Below the pieces are notes generated by a model. It ran no database searches. It saw nothing but the letters and a program-made list of their open reading frames with translations, and was not told where the DNA came from. This document shows, piece after piece, positions 1-8,108 of a DNA stretch of 64,000 nucleotides (positions are counted from its first letter, which is position 1; each line of letters starts with the position of its first letter). Source of the stretch: Bacteroidaceae bacterium (GTDB lineage Bacteria; Bacteroidota; Bacteroidia; Bacteroidales; Bacteroidaceae); the NCBI GenBank assembly GCA_017560945.1, contig JAFZDY010000044.1, forward strand, positions 24,590-88,589, in the 5' to 3' direction. Made by a program: the position numbers and the translations under genes.

Positions 1-137
1 CCTCTGTGGAGGAGAGTGAAAAGTTACGTCCTTTCTTTTTATTTGTTATTGATTGATGTTTATTTCTCTTTTGTTGAAGTTGATCTCTTTCTCCCTATTC
101 GTATTCGTAATATTATGTAAAACCTATATTTTATCTA

Positions 138-159
138 CTCCCCTTCATAGAGGGAGGGG
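138..159. repeat. G/C-rich intergenic palindrome near the window start
   Basis: A C-run and a G-run (CTCCCC ... GGGAGGGG) face each other across a short loop, in the space downstream of the minus-strand mce gene. A closely similar sequence lies at 14765-14794 after folD, so this is a dispersed intergenic element rather than a one-off terminator. No gene is visible in 1-186. Confidence 0.45.
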
Positions 160-186
160 TAGGGGGGGAGAAATCTGCTTCTTTTC

Positions 187-591
187 TTATTGTTCGCAAA
201 GTTCTGTCAATACTCCTTGAGTTGATTTCGGATGCAAGAATGCGATGTTCAATCCTTCTGCACCTTTGCGCGGAGCCTTGTCGATAAGGCGAATGCCCTG
301 ACCTTCTGCCTCAGCCAATGCGTTAGCAACGCCGTCTTCTACGGCAAATGCTACGTGGTGAACACCTGCGCCCTTGTTCTCGATGAACTTGGCAATAGTA
401 CTTTCGGGACTTGTCGGTTCCAAAAGTTCGATCTTAGTATCGCCCACTTTCAAGAAAGCGGTACGCACCTTCTGATCCTCAACTGTTTCAATGTTGTAGC
501 ACTTCAAACCCAATACATTCTCGTAGTAGGGGAGTGCCTCCTCAATGCTGCTTACAGCAATGCCCAAATGTTCGATATGGGAAATTTTCAT
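187..591 (-). CDS. mce: Methylmalonyl-CoA epimerase
   Basis: This cytosolic enzyme interconverts (R)- and (S)-methylmalonyl-CoA in the succinate-propionate pathway that Bacteroidales use to make propionate. The 134 residues form two VOC (glyoxalase-fold) halves. Likely metal ligands are visible: His8 in the N-terminal HxGIA motif, His79 in the GVHHVAF motif and Glu130 near the C-terminus. Length and start are typical of the family. In Bacteroides the next gene is often the methylmalonyl-CoA decarboxylase large subunit; here that side is cut off by the window edge. The radical SAM gene on the other side is divergently transcribed. The function is a confident family assignment. Confidence 0.93.
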   Translation of the reverse strand: MKISHIEHLGIAVSSIEEALPYYENVLGLKCYNIETVEDQKVRTAFLKVGDTKIELLEPTSPESTIAKFIENKGAGVHHVAFAVEDGVANALAEAEGQGIRLIDKAPRKGAEGLNIAFLHPKSTQGVLTELCEQ

Positions 592-764
592 AATACGTAT
601 TTTTAGTTAATGAATAGTTAATATTTCGTGTTTATACAAATGTTTGGCAAAGTAACTAAAAATGTGTTACACTATCAAACTTTTTATCTTTTTTATTTTC
701 GAAAAAAAGTTTTAGTGCCTAAAAGTTGTGTTTTCTATCTGTATGTGAGGGTGAATAGTCTATT

Positions 765-798
765 TTTGCTAACAATTTCGAAAACATTTGTACCTTTG
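765..798 (+). promoter_or_regulatory. Promoter of the B12-binding radical SAM gene
   Basis: There is a -33 element TTTG at 765-768 and a -7 element TACCTTTG at 791-798, separated by 22 bp. This matches the Bacteroidetes primary-sigma consensus (TTTG, then TAnnTTTG). Transcription should begin near 805, which rules out the in-frame ATG at 788 as the start of the following gene. Confidence 0.6.
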
Positions 799-847
799 TT
801 CGCGATTTCAATCAACACGATTTCTACAAGGAAGAAAAAAGAGACTA

Positions 848-2485
848 ATGAAAATACTTTGGATAGATCTTAACTGCTCCTATGCCCATAGTTCGTTGGC
901 ATTACCTGCTCTTCACGCACAGGTAATGGGGCGTATGGATGTTGAGTGGGAGGTCGTACATACGACCATCAACGAAGTAGTGACCACTACGGTCGATGCC
1001 ATCTATGCTTGCCAACCCGATGTGGTGGCCGCTACGGCGTGGCTTTTCACTCATGAGCAGTTGCTTCACATTGTTGCAAGAATAAAGGCTTTGTTGCCCC
1101 GTGTAAAAGTAATATTGGGAGGCCCCGAGTTCTTGGGCGATAACGAACTTTACCTTCGTCATCATCCTGAAGTGGATGCAGTGTTTCGTGGCGAAGGTGA
1201 GGAGAGTTTTCCCCTTTGGCTCGATGTGTGGGATATTCCCGAGAAGTGGGCGGAGATACCAGGTGTGTGTTATTTGGATGAGGAAAAGGAATACCACGAC
1301 GGTGGTCTTGCGCGTGTAGCATCTTTTGATAAACTTCTTCCTCCCGAAGAAAGTCCCTTGTTTACATGGGGAAAGCCTTTCGTTCAGATAGAGACTACAC
1401 GAGGATGTTTCAATAGTTGTGCCTTCTGTGTCAGTGGAGTAGGAGACCCCATTCGCACCCTTCCGTTGGATGTTATCCGTCAGCGACTTTGTCGCATTCG
1501 TCAATACGGCATTCGCGATGTACGTATTCTCGATCGTACGTTCAACTACAACCCTCGTCAGGCGGTGGAGATGATGCAATTGTTCGCTGAGTTTCACCCT
1601 CATTTGCGTTTTCATTTAGAGATTCATCCTGCCTTGCTCCCTCGACAGGTGCGCGAGGTGTTGGCTTCGCTTCCCCATGGATTGTTGCACTTGGAGGCAG
1701 GCATTCAGAGCCTTCGTCAGAATGTATTGGATGCGAGTCGTCGCAAAGGGACACTTGAGCAAGCACTCGATGGCCTTCGATTCCTTTGCTCGTTACCCAA
1801 TTTGGTGACTCATGCCGACCTCATAGCAGGACTTCCGCTCTATACACTCCCACAAATTTACGAAGACATTCGCACATTAGCCACTTATAACGCTGGTGAG
1901 ATACAACTTGAGTCCCTTAAACTCCTGCCAGGTACAACCATGCGCCTCAAGGCCGAAGAGTGGGGTATACGCTACTCTCCGCTCCCTCCGTACGAGGTGC
2001 TGGAGACATCTGCCATCACCAGCTCGCAATTGCAAGAGTCACGTCGCCTTTCACGCCTGCTTGATGCTTATTATAATACCGATGCTTGGCAATCGCTGAC
2101 GCGCACACTCATCATTCGTGAAAAGGATTTCCTCCACCGCTTTCTTGCCTATCTGACGGAGCATAATTATATCGATCAACCCATGAGTCTCGAACGCCGT
2201 GGCGAACTGCTTTACCTCTTCTGTCGCGAGCACTATCCCGCCTATATCACCTCGGCTACGGTTGCATGGATTGAGGCAGGCATGTCCCTGCGAAAGACTC
2301 CAACCGAGCACGTCATACGTGGTCGCCTTCAACCTCCCTCTGCATGGACAATAGAGTATGGAGAGTACGACGAGTCGCTTCGTCTATGTCACCTTCCCAC
2401 AGGTCCCGATGGCCAAGGATATTGGTTTGGATACGATAGTACATCGCAACGTCCTGCACCCATCTTCAAAGCTATAAATAATTGA
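848..2485 (+). CDS. B12-binding-domain radical SAM protein (DUF4080 type)
   Basis: The 545-residue protein has a Rossmann-like cobalamin-binding region (about residues 1-130, with an LGGPEF motif). A radical SAM core follows, with the cluster motif Cys187-x3-Cys191-x2-Cys194, and then a C-terminal DUF4080-type domain. Such enzymes bind a [4Fe-4S] cluster and S-adenosylmethionine. The substrate of this subfamily is unknown to me, so no reaction is assigned. The ATG at 848 is preferred over the in-frame ATG at 788 because the predicted promoter places the transcript start near 805 and because MKILWIDLNC is the natural first beta-strand. It appears monocistronic. Confidence 0.85.
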   Translation: MKILWIDLNCSYAHSSLALPALHAQVMGRMDVEWEVVHTTINEVVTTTVDAIYACQPDVVAATAWLFTHEQLLHIVARIKALLPRVKVILGGPEFLGDNELYLRHHPEVDAVFRGEGEESFPLWLDVWDIPEKWAEIPGVCYLDEEKEYHDGGLARVASFDKLLPPEESPLFTWGKPFVQIETTRGCFNSCAFCVSGVGDPIRTLPLDVIRQRLCRIRQYGIRDVRILDRTFNYNPRQAVEMMQLFAEFHPHLRFHLEIHPALLPRQVREVLASLPHGLLHLEAGIQSLRQNVLDASRRKGTLEQALDGLRFLCSLPNLVTHADLIAGLPLYTLPQIYEDIRTLATYNAGEIQLESLKLLPGTTMRLKAEEWGIRYSPLPPYEVLETSAITSSQLQESRRLSRLLDAYYNTDAWQSLTRTLIIREKDFLHRFLAYLTEHNYIDQPMSLERRGELLYLFCREHYPAYITSATVAWIEAGMSLRKTPTEHVIRGRLQPPSAWTIEYGEYDESLRLCHLPTGPDGQGYWFGYDSTSQRPAPIFKAINN

Positions 2486-2567
2486 TATAAAGCCGAAAAA
2501 AAAGTATACTTTTGTGTATATTAGATATTGTCTGTGTATACAAAATGTATGTTTTTTTTACGAAATC

Positions 2568-2598
2568 TTTGCGATTACAATTATTTCGGTTACCTTTG
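2568..2598 (+). promoter_or_regulatory. Promoter of the 6S-like RNA
   Basis: TTTG at 2568-2571, a 19-bp spacer and TACCTTTG at 2591-2598 make one of the cleanest promoters in the window. It points at the structured RNA region, with a predicted start near 2605. Confidence 0.65.
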
Positions 2599-2604
2599 CG
2601 ACGA

Positions 2605-2845
2605 AAAATATAATATTAACCCGAGGCAAGAGAAGCGTCTCTGTTCGGTACTTGAAATATGGATTTTGAACTTTTTGCTCTTGTTCTCTTCTCTTTGAAT
2701 ACCGCCAAACATTCAACAACAGAGGACAAGCAGAGAAAGGTTCACACCGCTAAGGTGTGGACTGTTCGTGCTTGTTTGTTGTGCAGGTCACTTGGCGGTA
2801 ACCTAAAGAGAATGCGAGTAACGGATAGTTTGCGCCTTTTTTGTT
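2605..2845 (+). ncRNA. ssrS: Rod-like structured RNA, candidate 6S RNA
   Basis: The region can fold into one long irregular rod. The closing stem is 2641-2652 with 2817-2828 (11 of 12 pairs). Next comes an asymmetric bubble with about 36 unpaired bases on the 5' side, then 2689-2696 with 2805-2812 (8 bp) and 2700-2708 with 2792-2800 (9 bp, TACCGCCAA/TTGGCGGTA). Apical stems are 2714-2719/2776-2781, 2726-2732/2769-2775 and 2743-2748/2754-2759. A strong promoter precedes it and an oligo-T run follows at about 2836-2841. A rod with a central bubble is the hallmark of 6S RNA, which traps housekeeping RNA polymerase. I infer the identity from architecture only. Other structured RNAs remain possible, but tmRNA, RNase P and SRP RNA signatures are absent. 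It replaces an overlapping spurious ORF. Confidence 0.55.
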
Positions 2846-2866
2846 TTCCTAAAAACAATTTCAAAA

Positions 2867-3754
2867 ATGAAAAACATTAAGTATTTGCAGAAGTTGTTCT
2901 TTCTGTTTTTTATGGGAGTTTCCCTAAGTTTTGTATGCGCTTGTGGTGATGATGAAGATTCGATTGAAGAACCTGATAAAGAGCAAACTACTCCTGACAC
3001 AGATGAGGATTATCAACCTAATGATAGTATTCCTTCTGTAGATGACCCTGTACTTCCAAATGATAGTATTCCATCTGTAGATGAACCTGTACTTCCCAAA
3101 GATAGTATTCCTTCTATAGATGAACCTGTTATACCCGATGACAATATTCCTAACGGTGAAAATGTTTTTGTAAATGGTTACGAGGCCGTTGATCTTGGTC
3201 TTTCCGTAAGATGGGCGACTTGTAATGTTGGAGCCTCTTCTCCCGAAGAATATGGTGGTTATTATGCTTGGGGCGAGACTGAAGAAAAAAAAGACTATAA
3301 TTGGTATACTTACAAATGGTGCAAAAGCTCATATAATACAATTACTAAATATTGTACAAATAGTAGTTATGGCACTGTAGATAATAAAATTTTTCTTGAA
3401 TCCGAAGATGATGTTGCATATGTAAAATTAGGTGCCAATTGGCGTATGCCCACTTTTGATGAAATAAAAGAACTTATTGAGAAATGTTCATGGAAGTGGA
3501 TTACATACAAAAAGGTGAATGGCCAACTCGTTACAGGTCCTAACGGTAATAGTATTTTTATACCCGCTTCTGGCTATCGGTATATTTCAAAATTTTATGA
3601 ACGTGGTACGAGTTGTATGATTTGGACTGTATCTTTAAGGGAAGAGCATGACGATAATAGTGTACGTATTCTTAAATTTTATAGTGATAAGAGTTTAGGG
3701 TGGAGTTTTGAAAATCGTGATTACGGTTTAACCGTTCGTCCTGTTACTGAATAA
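2867..3754 (+). CDS. Secreted lipoprotein with tandem-repeat linker and FISUMP-like domain
   Basis: The 295-residue protein has an N-terminal signal with a probable lipobox ending at Cys26 (VCAC). An acidic, Pro/Asp-rich linker follows, with four 13-residue repeats at residues 51-102 (consensus PNDSIPSVDEPVL). The C-terminal domain starts with VDLGLSVRWATCNVG and includes NWRMPTFDEI and LTVRPV motifs. This is typical of the widespread Bacteroidales and Fibrobacter surface domain often called FISUMP-like. The likely location is the outer-membrane surface, with the repeats acting as a stalk. Function is unknown. The repeat DNA (3017-3172) could vary in copy number between strains. It lies just downstream of the structured RNA and may depend on read-through or a weak promoter of its own. 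Confidence 0.75.
   Translation: MKNIKYLQKLFFLFFMGVSLSFVCACGDDEDSIEEPDKEQTTPDTDEDYQPNDSIPSVDDPVLPNDSIPSVDEPVLPKDSIPSIDEPVIPDDNIPNGENVFVNGYEAVDLGLSVRWATCNVGASSPEEYGGYYAWGETEEKKDYNWYTYKWCKSSYNTITKYCTNSSYGTVDNKIFLESEDDVAYVKLGANWRMPTFDEIKELIEKCSWKWITYKKVNGQLVTGPNGNSIFIPASGYRYISKFYERGTSCMIWTVSLREEHDDNSVRILKFYSDKSLGWSFENRDYGLTVRPVTE
3017..3172 (+). repeat. Four 39-bp in-frame tandem repeats
   Basis: Four consecutive 39-bp units encode the 13-residue repeats of the lipoprotein linker. The first three are nearly identical at protein level and the fourth has decayed. The unit is a multiple of three, so copy-number change would keep the reading frame. Confidence 0.8.
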
Positions 3755-3781
3755 CGAAAGATATTCGATTTTTGATTTGTT

Positions 3782-3817
3782 AAGAGCTGGCTTTTACTGA
3801 GCCCGCTCTTTTTTTAT
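3782..3817 (+). terminator. Terminator of the lipoprotein gene
   Basis: An 11-bp stem (AAGAGCTGGCT at 3782-3792 with AGCCCGCTCTT at 3800-3810) is followed by a T-run, about 30 bp after the stop codon. Confidence 0.75.
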
Positions 3818-3949
3818 ACAATTCATTCGTTGAGAGTGGGTCATTCAAACCTATCTTCCTCTTTAGTTAGATTACCATTCTCCTATTGCTATTTGTCTGA
3901 AGAGTTTTGCCTATTTCTCCGTACTAATTTAACTTAAAATTTATAGTGT

Positions 3950-4011
3950 AGTGCGGCATTACACTCTACCGTAGTGCCGCATTACACTATTGTACAGTGC
4001 CGCACTACACT
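3950..4011. repeat. Phased dyad array A (3 units, 23-bp period)
   Basis: Three 16-bp cores start at 3950, 3973 and 3996 (AGTGCSGCAYTACACT), exactly 23 bp apart. The outer copies also read as an inverted repeat: AGTGTAGTGCGGCA at the left is the complement of TGCCGCACTACACT at the right. The array ends about 50 bp upstream of the predicted transcript start of the HU-like gene, a suitable position for an operator. It belongs to the array family described in the findings. Nothing else is seen in 3818-4040. Confidence 0.7.
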
Positions 4012-4087
4012 TTTTATAAATTTCTATTGCTGGATGGAAAAATAGCTATATCTTTGCAGTAGTTTAACCAAACTTTGTTGATTGAAT

Positions 4088-4543
4088 ATGGGAAAAGAAA
4101 TTGGTGATATAGATAAGGCTTCGTTTTCGTTAGAAATTGTCCGTCAGCCTGTACCTTTTAAAGATGAAGAGGTGATGTATTCCCTCCGAGTGAGTAAGCA
4201 ATCCGTCATTTCGTTTGACAAGTTGGCTTATCGTGAAATGGCAGTGCGTGGTGTACGTCCTGCTATGGCTCGCATGGTGGCTGAGGAGTTGGGCGATGCC
4301 CTTCGCAAATGGCTTTCAGCCGGTCATGCTGTGAACATTGCTGGTGTGGGAACCTTGCGTCCTGTGATTAACAGCAAGGCACAAGCGTGTCCCTGTGATT
4401 GCTCGGTGGATGACATCCGTCAAGCCAAGCTCCGTTTCTACCCTTCGTTGGAAATGAAAGAGATGTTTCGCGATGGTCATTATCACATTCGCAATCGTGA
4501 GGAGTTTCTTGCGAAATGGGAGCGGGAATGTAAAAAGAAATAA
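4088..4543 (+). CDS. HU/IHF-like DNA-binding protein
   Basis: The 151-residue protein resembles the larger HU-like proteins of Bacteroidales. A variable N-terminal part (about 1-45) precedes an HU-type helical body and the GHAVNIAGVGTLRPV motif (about 79-93), which corresponds to the root of the HU beta-arm. A Cys101-Pro-Cys-Asp-Cys105 motif sits where the DNA-binding arm would be, which is unusual and suggests metal or redox sensitivity. The -7 box TATCTTTG (4049-4056) predicts transcription from about 4063. ATG 4088 is preferred over the in-frame TTG at 4082. Role: nucleoid architecture or local regulation, by inference. Array A lies just upstream of its promoter. Confidence 0.72.
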   Translation: MGKEIGDIDKASFSLEIVRQPVPFKDEEVMYSLRVSKQSVISFDKLAYREMAVRGVRPAMARMVAEELGDALRKWLSAGHAVNIAGVGTLRPVINSKAQACPCDCSVDDIRQAKLRFYPSLEMKEMFRDGHYHIRNREEFLAKWERECKKK

Positions 4544-4604
4544 ATACAATACACCCCACTATGCGGATTTTAGTAATAGGTTGCATAGTGGGGTGTGTTG
4601 TATT
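4543..4604. terminator. Bidirectional terminator between convergent genes
   Basis: A stem of about 20 bp (arms 4543-4564 and 4583-4604) is flanked by A-rich and T-rich ends. It sits between the HU-like gene and the oppositely oriented TonB receptor and would end transcripts from both. Confidence 0.85.
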
Positions 4605-4610
4605 CTTTCC

Positions 4611-7028
4611 TTAAAACTCGCACAATACCCGTACATTGATTTGACGCGTAGTGAGGTAGTTGGGGATGGCTGATTGGTGATTGTTGACATCGGTAATCCA
4701 ATAGTAGGAGTTGACGTTGTTGAAGTTGAAGAGGTTGAGTACGTCTGCTCCCAGCCATACGTTGCGGAAGTATTGGGCAAGGCCAGTGCGATACTCCCAC
4801 TCCTCGTTGTTCAAGAGGCGGTAGGACATTCCTAAATCCACTCGCTTGTAAGCAGGTGCACGGAAGATGTGCGACTCGCGTCCACTATGTGGCGGGCCAA
4901 AGGGGAGGCCGTCGGCATAGTTCATGCGAAGGTTCATCTTCCAACGGTCGCTACCTGGAAAATAATCGGTGAAGAAGAGTGAGAGGTTAACCCGTTGGTC
5001 AGTAGGGCGGGGAAGCCATTGGCCGTTAATCTTTTCCTCGGTCTTCATGATGGAGCAGGTTATCCAGGAGTCGGTGCCTGGTACGAATTCGCCAAAGAGT
5101 TTCAGATCGATACCTGTCGCATAGCCATGCGCCATGTTTTTCCCATAATAATTGATGCGCACGTTGTCCACATTATAGGGGACGAGGTTGCTCAAGAGTT
5201 TGTAATACACTTCAGCCGTGAACTTGAAGTTTCTGTCCATCATACGAAATTTGTAATCACCTGCGAGGACGAAGTGGACGGAGCGTTGCGACTTGATGTC
5301 GCGATTGAGTGTCACTGTTGTTACTCGGCCTATGGTCGTGGTGTCGCGAAACTCTTTGTAAAAAGGGGCTTGATAATACAATCCTGTGGCAAAGCGGAAG
5401 GTAAAGTCTTCGTTGAAGGCTGGTATCATTCCTATGGAGGCGCGAGGGCTGACAATCAACTCCTTATTCCAATCCCAATAGGCCGCACGAATACCCCCAT
5501 TCAGTGTCCAAAGGCCGATGGGTGAGGTCATGCGATAGGTGTCTTGCAGATAGAGGGCGTAGCGTAGGCTACTGATCTCTTGCTCGGGTAGGTTGAGGCT
5601 ATATATCAATTCAAGTTTGTCCGCCTGATGGGGAAGGGAGTATCCGGCCGAATCGCGCATTTCCCATTCGCGCGAACGCTCTTTGAAAGTCTCCTTGCGT
5701 ACCTCTGCACCCCATGCCAATCGGTGGCCGTTCAATAAGTCGTGGTGTCCCTTGAGTGCGTAGGTTTGCATGTGTCCGTTCAGGTAGTTGCGTGCATGCT
5801 CCATATAGGTGCCTACACCGAGGCTTTCGTTCTCACTCTCAGCATCCAACCAATATTCTCCAGTGATGTCGAAGGTTACCTCTTCCTTGGTGTGGAAGGC
5901 TGATGTCTGCAAACTGATGCTGTTGTGTGCATCGATGTGACGTGTCAAACTGAGTGCGCCAAACCACGTTTGGAAAAGGTCGCGCTCTTGTCCGTCGAAA
6001 TAGACTTTGAATGAACGTACATCGTTCATTGTGCCAAACTTCGTTTCTCTGTTTTCAGGGTTGAAGCGATACTTGTTTTGTGAAAAGTTTCCGATAAAAC
6101 CAAGCTCCCACCGTTTGTTGGGTGTCCAGTTGAGGCACGTTTGATAATCAGTAAAACTGGGGTTGTATTCTCCCTCGGTGTCCAAAGTGCCTACAAGAGC
6201 CTTGTTTGTCTTGTATCGGATGCTGTTCATCATGCTGAAGTGCTTGGTGGAGAATCCCACGTAGGCCCCTGCGCCAAGGAGGCTGGCTTGTGCCGTTGCT
6301 TCAAATTCCTTAGGCTTTTTGTAGGTAATGTCGAGTACTGAGGACATCTTGTCACCGTACTTTGCTTCGAATCCTCCTGAGGAGAAACCTATGCTCTCCA
6401 CCATATCGGGGTTGATGAAACTTAGCCCCTCCTGTTGCCCTGAACGGACGAGTAGGGGACGATAGATTTCTATGCCGTTTACATAGACACTATTTTCATC
6501 GAAACTACCTCCACGCACGTTGTATTGCGAACTCAGTTCGTTGTGGCTACTGACTCCTGCTTGTGTGGCTATCAGCTCTTCCACGGCATTGCCAGTGGCC
6601 GTAGGCATCAGTTTGGCCTGTTCACTCTGTATGCGCACGTTTTGTCCTGTCTGACGGTGCATCTCGCGGATGGTCACCCCTTCGAGTGCGTAGCCAGCGG
6701 CGGGTAGTGTCACGTTCAGAGTCACCTTGCCACGTGGATTGTACAAGGTGCGTTTGCGAGTTTCGTAACCTATCATGGAGAAGGTGATTGTCACAGTATC
6801 AGTACTTTGTACTGTTAGTGAGTATTTTCCTTCGAGGTCGCTCACCGTGCCAATCATCTGCCCCTCGACCTTCACAGAGGCTATCTCCAAGGGCTGATGC
6901 TCGTCGTCGGTAATGGTGCCGCTGATGACGACGGTTCGTTCGTCATCATTCATTGTTTGTGCCCAAACACCTACAATGTGTGTAAATATAAAGAGAAGTG
7001 CGAGTGTCGCACGCAATTTTATCTTCAT
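4611..7028 (-). CDS. TonB-dependent outer-membrane receptor
   Basis: The 805-residue protein has a signal peptide ending near VGVWA (about residue 23) and a carboxypeptidase-regulatory-like beta-sandwich (about 30-100). A plug domain (about 115-225, including YNVRGGSFDEN and YVNGIEIYRP) and a 22-strand-type barrel with the usual terminal aromatic residue (CEF) follow. It is clearly shorter than SusC proteins and has no SusD partner. It is therefore better read as an importer of a small ligand such as a metal chelate, cofactor or peptide than as a glycan transporter. The substrate cannot be read from the sequence. The start at 7028 is chosen because MKIKLRATLALL begins a proper signal peptide; an upstream in-frame ATG at 7046 would add six residues. 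Confidence 0.88.
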   Translation of the reverse strand: MKIKLRATLALLFIFTHIVGVWAQTMNDDERTVVISGTITDDEHQPLEIASVKVEGQMIGTVSDLEGKYSLTVQSTDTVTITFSMIGYETRKRTLYNPRGKVTLNVTLPAAGYALEGVTIREMHRQTGQNVRIQSEQAKLMPTATGNAVEELIATQAGVSSHNELSSQYNVRGGSFDENSVYVNGIEIYRPLLVRSGQQEGLSFINPDMVESIGFSSGGFEAKYGDKMSSVLDITYKKPKEFEATAQASLLGAGAYVGFSTKHFSMMNSIRYKTNKALVGTLDTEGEYNPSFTDYQTCLNWTPNKRWELGFIGNFSQNKYRFNPENRETKFGTMNDVRSFKVYFDGQERDLFQTWFGALSLTRHIDAHNSISLQTSAFHTKEEVTFDITGEYWLDAESENESLGVGTYMEHARNYLNGHMQTYALKGHHDLLNGHRLAWGAEVRKETFKERSREWEMRDSAGYSLPHQADKLELIYSLNLPEQEISSLRYALYLQDTYRMTSPIGLWTLNGGIRAAYWDWNKELIVSPRASIGMIPAFNEDFTFRFATGLYYQAPFYKEFRDTTTIGRVTTVTLNRDIKSQRSVHFVLAGDYKFRMMDRNFKFTAEVYYKLLSNLVPYNVDNVRINYYGKNMAHGYATGIDLKLFGEFVPGTDSWITCSIMKTEEKINGQWLPRPTDQRVNLSLFFTDYFPGSDRWKMNLRMNYADGLPFGPPHSGRESHIFRAPAYKRVDLGMSYRLLNNEEWEYRTGLAQYFRNVWLGADVLNLFNFNNVNSYYWITDVNNHQSAIPNYLTTRQINVRVLCEF

Positions 7029-7137
7029 AAGTCTGTAGTATATCAATGACTATTAACGGAGTTTTTCGCATAAACGTATATTCGTGGCCTAAAAAAAGGA
7101 TTTTATCCATTTCTCCTCTCGTTTTTTTGCTCTGCCT

Positions 7138-7192
7138 GAAAAATATTTTTCTCAGACATGGAAGAAAAATTTTCCGCGTCTGGAAGATTTTT
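7138..7192. repeat. Phased dyad array G1 (3 units, 22-23-bp period)
   Basis: Units start at 7138 (GAAAAATATTTTTC, a perfect palindrome), 7161 (GAAGAAAAATTTTC) and 7183 (GAAGATTTTTAATG). They lie between the divergent TonB receptor and beta-barrel genes. Variants of the same word recur at 34310-34366 and 56967-57024, so this word is shared by three loci. Confidence 0.65.
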
Positions 7193-7323
7193 AATGTTAA
7201 TTCTGAGGTAAGTTAGAGAGAAAAAGTGGGAATGATTTGTGTGTGATTATTCAAATTGGCTATGAAAAGAATCGATTTTACCCTTTTGTGAAGTTCGAAT
7301 ACCTATTATTGCAAAATAATGTA

Positions 7324-7331
7324 TATATTTG
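7324..7331 (+). promoter_or_regulatory. -7 element of the small beta-barrel gene
   Basis: TATATTTG matches TAnnTTTG and predicts a transcript start near 7338. That leaves a leader of about 75 nt and supports ATG 7414 as the start. Confidence 0.55.
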
Positions 7332-7413
7332 CACTGATTTAACAAAACGATGCACGACGAGAAAGTTTTCGAATCGTGTTTCTATGTTTAACTTAACAAA
7401 TATTAAATTAATT

Positions 7414-7947
7414 ATGAAAAAGATTTTTTTGACATTGATGGTGATGGTTGCATCTGTAGCTGCTAATGCTCAAATATGGGTAGGTGGTTCACTTGGTTTT
7501 TGGACAAATGGTGATGCTGAAGGGTCACAGACAAAGACTACTTTTGAGATTGCTCCTGAAGTAGGTTATGACCTCTCTGAAGATTGGTCTATCGCTCTTG
7601 GATTGGGTTATGCTTCTGCCAAGCCTGAGGATGGTGATGCTACAAATACATTGTATGTAACTCCTTATGCTCGTTATAACGTGTTGAAATCTGGTAATTT
7701 CAAACTCTTCTTGGATGGAGCTGTTGAAATTGGTTCTATAGACAATGGTGATAACAGCTACTCTGCATGGGGAGTTGGAATCAAACCCGGTGTGGCTTAT
7801 TCTTTGAATGAGAAATTCAGCCTTGTTGCTCACATGGGTTTCTTGGGATATCAGGATGCTGATGATGAACTCTCAGGACTGATTCAAAAGGGCTTTGGTT
7901 TCAACTTCTCTAACAATTTGTCATTCGGTGTTTACTATGCATTCTAA
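7414..7947 (+). CDS. Small outer-membrane beta-barrel protein
   Basis: The 177-residue protein has a clear signal peptide (MKKIFLTLMVMVASVAANA) and then alternating amphipathic strands rich in Gly, Tyr and Trp. It ends in GVYYAF with the terminal Phe expected for BAM-dependent insertion. It resembles the eight-stranded porin-like (outer-membrane beta-barrel) family. Likely role is a structural or small porin-like protein; no substrate can be inferred. The in-frame ATG at 7237 is upstream of the predicted promoter, so 7414 is used. Confidence 0.8.
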   Translation: MKKIFLTLMVMVASVAANAQIWVGGSLGFWTNGDAEGSQTKTTFEIAPEVGYDLSEDWSIALGLGYASAKPEDGDATNTLYVTPYARYNVLKSGNFKLFLDGAVEIGSIDNGDNSYSAWGVGIKPGVAYSLNEKFSLVAHMGFLGYQDADDELSGLIQKGFGFNFSNNLSFGVYYAF

Positions 7948-7967
7948 ACAATAGTATTATATGCGGA

Positions 7968-8008
7968 AAAGGCCGTACTTCATTGAGAAGTGCGGCCTTT
8001 CTTGTTTT
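7968..8008 (+). terminator. Terminator of the beta-barrel gene
   Basis: A 14-bp stem (arms 7968-7981 and 7987-8000) with a five-base loop is followed by a T-rich tract, about 20 bp after the stop. Confidence 0.88.
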
Positions 8009-8032
8009 CTTTCGGTGAAAAACCTTTAAAAC

Positions 8033-8064
8033 TTTGTCAGTGTGGTAGATTATTTCTATCTTTG
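8033..8064 (+). promoter_or_regulatory. Promoter of the nitroreductase gene
   Basis: TTTG at 8033-8036 and TATCTTTG at 8057-8064 with a 20-bp spacer. The predicted start is near 8071. Confidence 0.6.
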
Positions 8065-8108
8065 CATCTCTGCCTACGATTGGAATGGGAATAGAAAGAA
8101 AAAGATAT

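Noticed and set aside
788-847. Upstream start of the radical SAM gene
   Set aside because: The ATG at 788 lies inside the predicted promoter, and the added residues have no family similarity.
2605-2845. tmRNA, RNase P RNA or SRP RNA
   Set aside because: No tmRNA acceptor-stem or T-arm pattern, no RNase P core motif and no SRP GGAA/GCAGCA loops were found.
2659-2880. Small protein gene of 73 codons
   Set aside because: It overlaps the highly structured RNA, has no recognisable domain, and its reading frame is explained by chance.
4995-5525. 176-codon ORF opposite the TonB receptor
   Set aside because: It is a shadow of the receptor gene, with no domain and no promoter.
4611-7028. SusC-type glycan transporter
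   Set aside because: It is about 200 residues too short and has no SusD neighbour.
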